Below, one piece after another: positions 59,049 through 64,000 of a DNA stretch of 64,000 bases. This stretch comes from Nonomuraea sp. SYSU D8015 (GTDB lineage Bacteria > Actinomycetota > Actinomycetes > Streptosporangiales > Streptosporangiaceae), in assembly GCF_008065375.1 (NCBI RefSeq), contig NZ_VJYI01000005.1, positions 496,001 to 560,000 on the forward strand, given 5' to 3'. The position numbers were made by a program, and so were the translations under genes. Within the stretch, counting starts at the first letter, position 1. Each line of letters opens with the position of its first letter. A model generated the notes under the pieces. The model saw nothing but the letters and a program-made list of their open reading frames with translations. It was not told the DNA's origin and ran no database searches.

Positions 59049-59937
59049 TCCGCTGGTAACTCAGCACGTCCTGGAGTTCCCCGGCGGCTACACCCGTTCC
59101 ACCGGGCCGGTGGTCGGCCGGTTCCTGAGCGAGCTGCGCGCCCGCCGCATCGTCGGGGTGCGCACGGCGGAGGGCCGGGTGCTGGTGCCGCCCCTCGAGT
59201 ACGACCCGGCCACCGGCGAGCCCGTCACCGGCGAGTACGTCGAGGTCGGCCCGGCCGGCACGGTCACCACGTGGAACTGGGTGCACGAGCCGCTGGACGG
59301 ACACCCGCTCGACCGCCCCTTCGCCTGGGCGCTGATCAAGCTCGACGGCGCCGACACGGCGCTGGTGCACGCGGTGGACCCCGAGCACGTCAAGGCGATG
59401 CGGACCGGGATGCGCGTATGGCCGGTCTGGCGCGACCAGCCCACCGGCCACATCACCGACATTTCGCATTTCGTCCCCGAGGTCACGAAGATCGTCTCCA
59501 ACGTGCGCGGCGAATACCGCATCCAGGCCGGTGGCGCGCTCCGCGTCTTCCTGGAGGGCATCGAACGCGGCGTCTTTCTCGGCGGCCGCTGCGACCGGTG
59601 CGACAAGGTGTACGTGCCCTACCGCGCGGCCTGCCCCGAATGCGGAGGCGTCATCCCGGACACGCTCGAACTTCCCGACACCGGGACGATCACCACGTTC
59701 GCCATCAACAACCTGCCCGACCCGCGCGCCCCGCAGGTGCCCTTCGTGTCGGCGTACATCCTGCTCGACGGGGCGGACATCCCCATGATCGCGCTGATCG
59801 GCGACGTGCCCGCGCACGAGGTGCGCCAGGGCATGCGGGTCAAGGCCGTCTGGGTCCCCGAGAGCGAGCGCACGGCGTCCATGGCGAACATCCGCTGGTT
59901 CGCCCCCACCGGCGAGCCCGATGTGGAGCTGTCATGA
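59038..59937 (+). CDS. DUF35 double OB-fold/zinc-ribbon partner of Ltp4/Ltp3
   Basis: 299 residues (Rv3521: about 303). Two OB-like halves. The second has a zinc ribbon CDRCDKVYVPYRAACPEC, with cysteines in CxxC pairs, then the DUF35 OB fold (TLELPDTGTITTFAI, FVSAYILLDGADIPMIALI). DUF35 proteins form complexes with thiolase-like lyases and bring the acyl-CoA; the ChsH2 DUF35 domain with Ltp2 is the studied case. Gene order DUF35-ltp4-ltp3 equals Rv3521-Rv3522-Rv3523. GTG start with GGAGGG 7 bp upstream. Confidence 0.88.
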   Translation: MPSDPLVTQHVLEFPGGYTRSTGPVVGRFLSELRARRIVGVRTAEGRVLVPPLEYDPATGEPVTGEYVEVGPAGTVTTWNWVHEPLDGHPLDRPFAWALIKLDGADTALVHAVDPEHVKAMRTGMRVWPVWRDQPTGHITDISHFVPEVTKIVSNVRGEYRIQAGGALRVFLEGIERGVFLGGRCDRCDKVYVPYRAACPECGGVIPDTLELPDTGTITTFAINNLPDPRAPQVPFVSAYILLDGADIPMIALIGDVPAHEVRQGMRVKAVWVPESERTASMANIRWFAPTGEPDVELS

Positions 59938-60953
59938 GAGAGGTCGCGATCGTCGCGTTCGCCCAGACGCGGCACACCCCCCACGACACCGGGCTGAGCG
60001 AGCCCGAGCTGATCCTGCCCGTGATCAACGAGGTCAAGGAGCGCACCGGGCTCGACAGGTTCGGCTTCACCTGCTCGGGCAGCTGCGACTACCTCGCCGG
60101 CGCGCCGTTCTCGTTCGTGTCGGCGCTCGACGCGCTGGCCGCCTGGCCGCCCATCTCGGAGAGCCACGTGGAGATGGACGGTGCCTGGGCGCTGTACGAG
60201 GCGTGGGTGCGCCTCCAGCATGGCGACGTCGACTCCGCGCTGGTCTACGGCTTCGGCAAGTCGTCGCTCGGCGACCTGCGTACGATCATGACGCTCCAGC
60301 TCGACCCCTACTACCTGGCCCCCCTCGGCCTCGACCAGCTTTCCTACGCCGCGCTCCAGGCCGCCGCCGTCGGCGCGGACCGGAAGGAGCTCGACGAGAT
60401 CGTCCGCCGTAGCCGGGCCGACGGCCGGGCCAACCCGTACGCGCTCGACCTGCCCGACCCCGAGGGCGAGGACTTCGCCGTCCAGCCGCTGAAGCAGACG
60501 GACGTGCCGCCGATCACGGACGGCGCGGCCGCGATCGTGCTCGCGGCCGGAGACCTGGCCACGGAGCTGTCCGACAGTCCCGCCTACATCAGGGGCATCG
60601 CGCATCGCATAGAGCCCCACTACCTGGGTATGCGGGACCTGGGCCGGTCGGCCTCCGCGGCCGATGCCGCACGTGCCGCGGGGGTCGGCAAAGGTCCCGT
60701 CGAGGTGGCCGAGCTGCACGCCCAGTTCCCGCACGAGGAGATCATCCTGCGCGAGGCGCTGGAGCTGACCGGCGACACGGTGATCAATCCGTCGGGCGGC
60801 CCGCTGGCCGCCAACCCGGTCATGGCCACCGGGCTCATCCGCATCGGCGAGGCGGCCAGGCGCATCCTCGACGGCCACGCGCGCCGCACCGTCGCCCACG
60901 CCGCGGGCGGCCCCTGCCTGCAGCACAACCTCGTGACGGTCCTGGAGGCGTGA
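59934..60953 (+). CDS. ltp4: Thiolase-like steroid-CoA lyase Ltp4
   Basis: 339 residues. Thiolase fold of the SCP-x/lipid-transfer-protein class. The usual nucleophile position reads ISESHVEMDGAWALYEAW with no Cys, while GGPCLQHN is kept near the C-terminus. Loss of the nucleophile fits the aldolase (lyase) activity of Ltp2, Ltp3 and Ltp4 rather than a true thiolase. In Rhodococcus, Ltp3 and Ltp4 are needed for C-24-branched sterol side chains. ATGA overlap with the DUF35 gene; 1 bp before ltp3. Confidence 0.87.
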   Translation: MREVAIVAFAQTRHTPHDTGLSEPELILPVINEVKERTGLDRFGFTCSGSCDYLAGAPFSFVSALDALAAWPPISESHVEMDGAWALYEAWVRLQHGDVDSALVYGFGKSSLGDLRTIMTLQLDPYYLAPLGLDQLSYAALQAAAVGADRKELDEIVRRSRADGRANPYALDLPDPEGEDFAVQPLKQTDVPPITDGAAAIVLAAGDLATELSDSPAYIRGIAHRIEPHYLGMRDLGRSASAADAARAAGVGKGPVEVAELHAQFPHEEIILREALELTGDTVINPSGGPLAANPVMATGLIRIGEAARRILDGHARRTVAHAAGGPCLQHNLVTVLEA

Positions 60954-60954
60954 C

Positions 60955-62103
60955 ATGGGAAACCGTTGTGCGGTCATCGGCGTCGGGCAGACGCACTACA
61001 CGACCCGGCGCAGGGACGTGTCGATCGCCGGGCTGGTGCGCGAGGCGGCGCTGCGGGCGCTGGAGGACGCCGGCCTGACGTTCAAGGACATCGACGCCGT
61101 CGTCATCGGCAAGGCGCCGGACCTGTTCGAGGGCGTGATGATGCCCGAGGCGTACCTGGCCGACGCGCTCGGCGCGGCCGGCAAGCCCATGATGCGGGTG
61201 CACACCGCGGGCAGCGTGGGCGGCTCCACGGCGCTGGTCGGCGCCAGCCTCGTCCAGGGGGGCGTGCATGACAGGGTGCTGGTCGTGGCGTTCGAGAAGC
61301 AGTCGGAGTCCAACGCCACCTGGGCCCTCTCCACGCACCTGCCGTTCAGCTCATCGCTGGTGGTGGGGGCGGGCGGCTACTTCGCGCCGCACATCCGCGA
61401 GTACATGCGCAGGTCCGGCGCCCCCGGCCACATCGGCACGCTCGTGGCGGTCAAGGACCGGCTCAACGCGCTCAAGAACCCCTACGCGCACCTCAAGATC
61501 CCCGGCATCGACCAGAAGATGGTCGAGTCCACGCCCATGCTGTGGGAGCCGATCCGCTACCTGGAGACCTGCCCGTCCAGTGACGGCGCGTGCGCGATGG
61601 TCCTGTCGTCGGAGTCCGCGGTCACCGGCGTTCCGGCCTGGGTGCACGGCACCGCCATGCGCTCCGAGCCGATCTTCCGCGCCGGGCGCGACATGGTCAC
61701 CCCGCAGGGGGGCAAGGACTGCGCGGCCGACGTCTACCGTCAGGCCGGCATCGCCGACCCACGGCGGCAGATCGACGTCGCCGAGACGTATGTGCCGTTC
61801 TCCTGGTACGAGCCGATGTGGCTGGAGAACCTGGGGTTCGCGGCGGAAGGGGAGGGATGGAAGCTCACCGAGTCGGGCGCCACGGCGCTCGACGGTGACA
61901 TTCCGTGGAACGCCTCGGGCGGGGTGCTGTCCAGCAACCCGATCGGGGCCTCCGGGCTGATCAGGTTCGCCGAGGCCGCGCTGCAGGTCCGCGGGATGGC
62001 CGGCGAACACCAAGTGGACGGCGCCCGCACGGCGCTCGGCCACGCCTATGGCGGGGGAGCCCAGTTCTTCGCGATGTGGATCGTCGGACGGGAGAAGCCC
62101 TAA
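60955..62103 (+). CDS. ltp3: Thiolase-like steroid-CoA lyase Ltp3
   Basis: 382 residues (Rv3523: about 394). Thiolase fold: AVIGVGQTHYTTRR start, DIDAVVIGKAPDLFEG, and the nucleophile region HTAGSVGGSTALVGASLVQGG, where a thiolase would have Cys; here it is absent. The C-terminal DIPWNASGGVLSSNPIGASG and GHAYGGGAQFFAMWIV are present. Expected to work with the DUF35 protein and Ltp4 in aldol cleavage of branched sterol side chains. Its TAA overlaps the fadD19 ATG (TAATG). Confidence 0.88.
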   Translation: MGNRCAVIGVGQTHYTTRRRDVSIAGLVREAALRALEDAGLTFKDIDAVVIGKAPDLFEGVMMPEAYLADALGAAGKPMMRVHTAGSVGGSTALVGASLVQGGVHDRVLVVAFEKQSESNATWALSTHLPFSSSLVVGAGGYFAPHIREYMRRSGAPGHIGTLVAVKDRLNALKNPYAHLKIPGIDQKMVESTPMLWEPIRYLETCPSSDGACAMVLSSESAVTGVPAWVHGTAMRSEPIFRAGRDMVTPQGGKDCAADVYRQAGIADPRRQIDVAETYVPFSWYEPMWLENLGFAAEGEGWKLTESGATALDGDIPWNASGGVLSSNPIGASGLIRFAEAALQVRGMAGEHQVDGARTALGHAYGGGAQFFAMWIVGREKP

Positions 62104-63689
62104 TGGAGTTCAACCACGCGGACCTCTTCGAAGGGCTCGCGGACGCGATCGGGGAACGTACCGCGGTGATTTGCGGCGATGACCGCCGCACCTACGCCGA
62201 GCTGGACGCCGAGGCGAACCGGCTCGCGCACTATCTGATGGACCTCGGCATCCAGCCGGGGCAGCACATCGGTATCCAGCTCTACAACGGCGTCCCGTAC
62301 ATCGCCGGCATGCTGGCCGCCCTCAAGATCCGGGCCGTGCCGATCAACGTCAACTACCGGTACGTGGAGTCCGAGCTGCTCTATCTCTACCGGGACTCCG
62401 ACATCCGGGCGCTGATCTACGACGTCGAGTTCGACGCGCGGGTGGCCGCCGTCGCCGACCAGGCGCCGCTGCTGGAGCACCTGATCTCGGTGGGCGGGCC
62501 GTCGGCCATCGGGTCCGCGGTGCCGTACGAGACCGCTCTGGACCGGGGCAAGCCGGAACGGGGCTTCCCGCCGCGCTCCGGCCAGGACGTGTACATCATC
62601 TACACCGGCGGCACCACCGGCATGCCGAAGGGCGCGATGTGGCACGTCGAGGACCTCTTCATGGGCTTCGGCGGCGGCAACCCGGGCGGCGAGCCGCGCG
62701 CCACCCCTCAGGAGGTGATCGACGCGGCCGTCGCGTCAGGTCCTCTCTTGATGTTCCCCGTCGCGCCGCTGATGCACGGCGCCGCTCAGATGGCCACGTT
62801 CATCAGCTGGTGGATGGGCGGGAGCGTCGCGTACATCCGCAAGTTCGACGGTGCCGAGGTGTGGCGGACGGTCGAGCGCGAGCGCGTGAACACCATCAAC
62901 ATCACCGGCGACGCCATGGCCCGGCCCATGGCCGAGGCGCTGGCGGAGGGCTCCTACGACGTGTCGTCACTGATCGTGATCAGCTCGACCGGGGCCATCC
63001 TGAGTGGCGCGGTCCGGGACCGTCTCCAGGAACTGCTCCCGAACGTCATGATCGTCGACAACTTCGGGTCCACCGAATCCGGTTACACCGCCTCCGGCGT
63101 GGCCGGCTCGACGCCGGAGAAGGGCCTGCGGTACCAGCCGAACTCCGTGGTCAAGCTGGCCGTGCTCGACGAGAAGGGCCGGCCCGTCGAGCCCGGGTCC
63201 GGGCAGCTCGGGACGGTGGCCAGGTCGGGGCGGGTGGCGTTCGGCTACTACAACGACCCCGAGAAGACCGCCCGCACGTTCGTCACGGACGAGAACGGCA
63301 CGCGATGGCTGCTGACCGGCGACCTGGCGACCGTCGACACCGACGGCACCGTGAACGTGCTCGGCCGGGGCTCGCAGTGCATCAACACCGGCGGGGAGAA
63401 GGTGTTCCCCGAGGAGGTCGAGGCCGTGCTCAAGGGGCACCCTGCCGTGTTCGACGCGGTGGTGACCGGGGTGCCGGACGCGCGGTGGGGCAACAAGGTG
63501 GCGGCCGTGATCGAGCCGCGGCCCGGCGTCGAGGTCACGGCCGAGGAGCTGGACACGCACTGCAGGAAGCTCCTGTCGGGCTACAAGGTGCCCCGCTCGT
63601 ACGCGTTCGTCGCCGAGATGGTGCGCTCGCCGGCCGGCAAGGCCGACTATCGGTGGGCGCGGGAGACGGTGGAGGCCGCGGGGTCCTGA
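62103..63689 (+). CDS. fadD19: Steroid-CoA ligase FadD19
   Basis: 528 residues. ANL ligase: P-loop YTGGTTGMPKGAMW (from residue 167), FGSTESGYT, LLTGDLATVDTDGTVNVLGRGSQCINTGGEKVFPEEVE, and the catalytic Lys in AGKADYRW. The sequence strongly resembles FadD19, which activates the C26 carboxylate of sterol side chains and is essential for C-24-branched sterols in Rhodococcus. Last gene of the operon; convergent with the TPR gene 10 bp away. Confidence 0.9.
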   Translation: MEFNHADLFEGLADAIGERTAVICGDDRRTYAELDAEANRLAHYLMDLGIQPGQHIGIQLYNGVPYIAGMLAALKIRAVPINVNYRYVESELLYLYRDSDIRALIYDVEFDARVAAVADQAPLLEHLISVGGPSAIGSAVPYETALDRGKPERGFPPRSGQDVYIIYTGGTTGMPKGAMWHVEDLFMGFGGGNPGGEPRATPQEVIDAAVASGPLLMFPVAPLMHGAAQMATFISWWMGGSVAYIRKFDGAEVWRTVERERVNTINITGDAMARPMAEALAEGSYDVSSLIVISSTGAILSGAVRDRLQELLPNVMIVDNFGSTESGYTASGVAGSTPEKGLRYQPNSVVKLAVLDEKGRPVEPGSGQLGTVARSGRVAFGYYNDPEKTARTFVTDENGTRWLLTGDLATVDTDGTVNVLGRGSQCINTGGEKVFPEEVEAVLKGHPAVFDAVVTGVPDARWGNKVAAVIEPRPGVEVTAEELDTHCRKLLSGYKVPRSYAFVAEMVRSPAGKADYRWARETVEAAGS

Positions 63690-63699
63690 AGGCGACGGG

Positions 63700-64000
63700 C
63701 TAGCGGGTCCTGAGGTTGCGCAGGTCCTCCTCGATCTGGCGCGCCTCGGCGGCCCTGCCCGCCTTCTCCAGCAGCTTCAGCCTGCCCTGCAACACGTCGC
63801 GCAGCAGCTCGGCCAGGCTCTCGTCGTCGTCATCGGCGATCAGCTCGCGCAGCAGGACCGACGCGACCCGCAGCGCGGCGTCGGCGGCGTCGTCCCTCCC
63901 CAGCTCCTGCTGGCAGAAGCCGAGCCGGGCGTGCGCCAGCGCCTTGGAGAGCATGTCGCGCGTCACCTGCGTGCCCCGGTGGAAGACCAGGCCGGCCTCC
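63700..64000 (-). CDS. TPR-like helical protein, partial
   Basis: The frame is open to the right edge (EAGLVFHRGTQVTRDMLSKALAHARLGFCQQ), so the GTG at 63966 is probably internal and the gene starts outside the window. About 100 residues are visible, all helical with TPR-like spacing (ALAHARLGFCQQELGRDDAA; LLEKAGRAAEARQIEEDL). Function unknown. Confidence 0.65.
   Translation of the reverse strand, partial: EAGLVFHRGTQVTRDMLSKALAHARLGFCQQELGRDDAADAALRVASVLLRELIADDDDESLAELLRDVLQGRLKLLEKAGRAAEARQIEEDLRNLRTR

Overview
The window is high-GC DNA with actinomycete hallmarks: the prfB-ftsE-ftsX-smpB-ssrA block, an AfsR/SARP regulator beside a Ser/Thr kinase, GTG and TTG starts, many apparently leaderless genes, and sterol-catabolism genes. 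A member of Streptosporangiales (Nonomuraea-like) fits best, but the genus cannot be proved from this sequence. No CRISPR array, insertion sequence, tRNA or rRNA was seen.

Layout. 1-1.6 kb: a Clp N-domain/HTH gene pair under a 17-bp inverted repeat, and a lipoprotein. 1.7-8 kb: core genes prfB, ftsE, ftsX and smpB, a transpeptidase-fold lipoprotein whose catalytic motifs are all lost, and the tmRNA gene (tag ANSKSTVAATDTLALAA). 8-9 kb: two small secreted proteins. 9-16 kb: an operon of a GAF/PP2C/ATPase sensor-phosphatase, an NDMA-dependent methanol-dehydrogenase-type enzyme, a MoxR ATPase and a vWA protein, the last two with His-rich segments. 16-20.3 kb: a giant secreted pectinase (rhamnogalacturonan acetylesterase joined to a PL11 lyase) with LacI-type operator candidates. 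20.4-25.5 kb: a TROVE/vWA-like gene coupled to a Fis-HTH-like gene, a secreted phosphodiesterase, a membrane protein and a GlxA-type regulator. 25.5-34.5 kb: kinase, AfsR-like regulator, lipoprotein, OmpA-like protein, HtrA-like protease and a membrane protein.

34.6-55.2 kb: a double-domain acyl-CoA dehydrogenase is followed by a cell-surface arabinan block. It contains a DUF2613 micro-gene, a GT4, AftD, two GT-C/DUF3068 sets, a methyltransferase, an acyltransferase, and the decaprenyl-phosphoryl-arabinose pathway (UbiA-type phosphoribosyltransferase, DprE1, DprE2). Gene content resembles the mycobacterial Rv0224c-Rv0236c region joined to dprE1/dprE2. 55.2-63.7 kb: a steroid-degradation block with a flavin oxidoreductase, an EchA19-like hydratase, a FadD, a DUF35 protein, Ltp4-like and Ltp3-like aldolases, and FadD19. 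The last set points to C-24-branched sterol side-chain removal.

The most interesting signal is a palindrome, GAAC-NN-GTTC, resembling the KstR operator. It lies in promoter regions of both the arabinan genes and the steroid genes. A perfect KstR2-type palindrome also sits between echA and fadD. This suggests sterol-responsive control of cell-surface arabinan synthesis.
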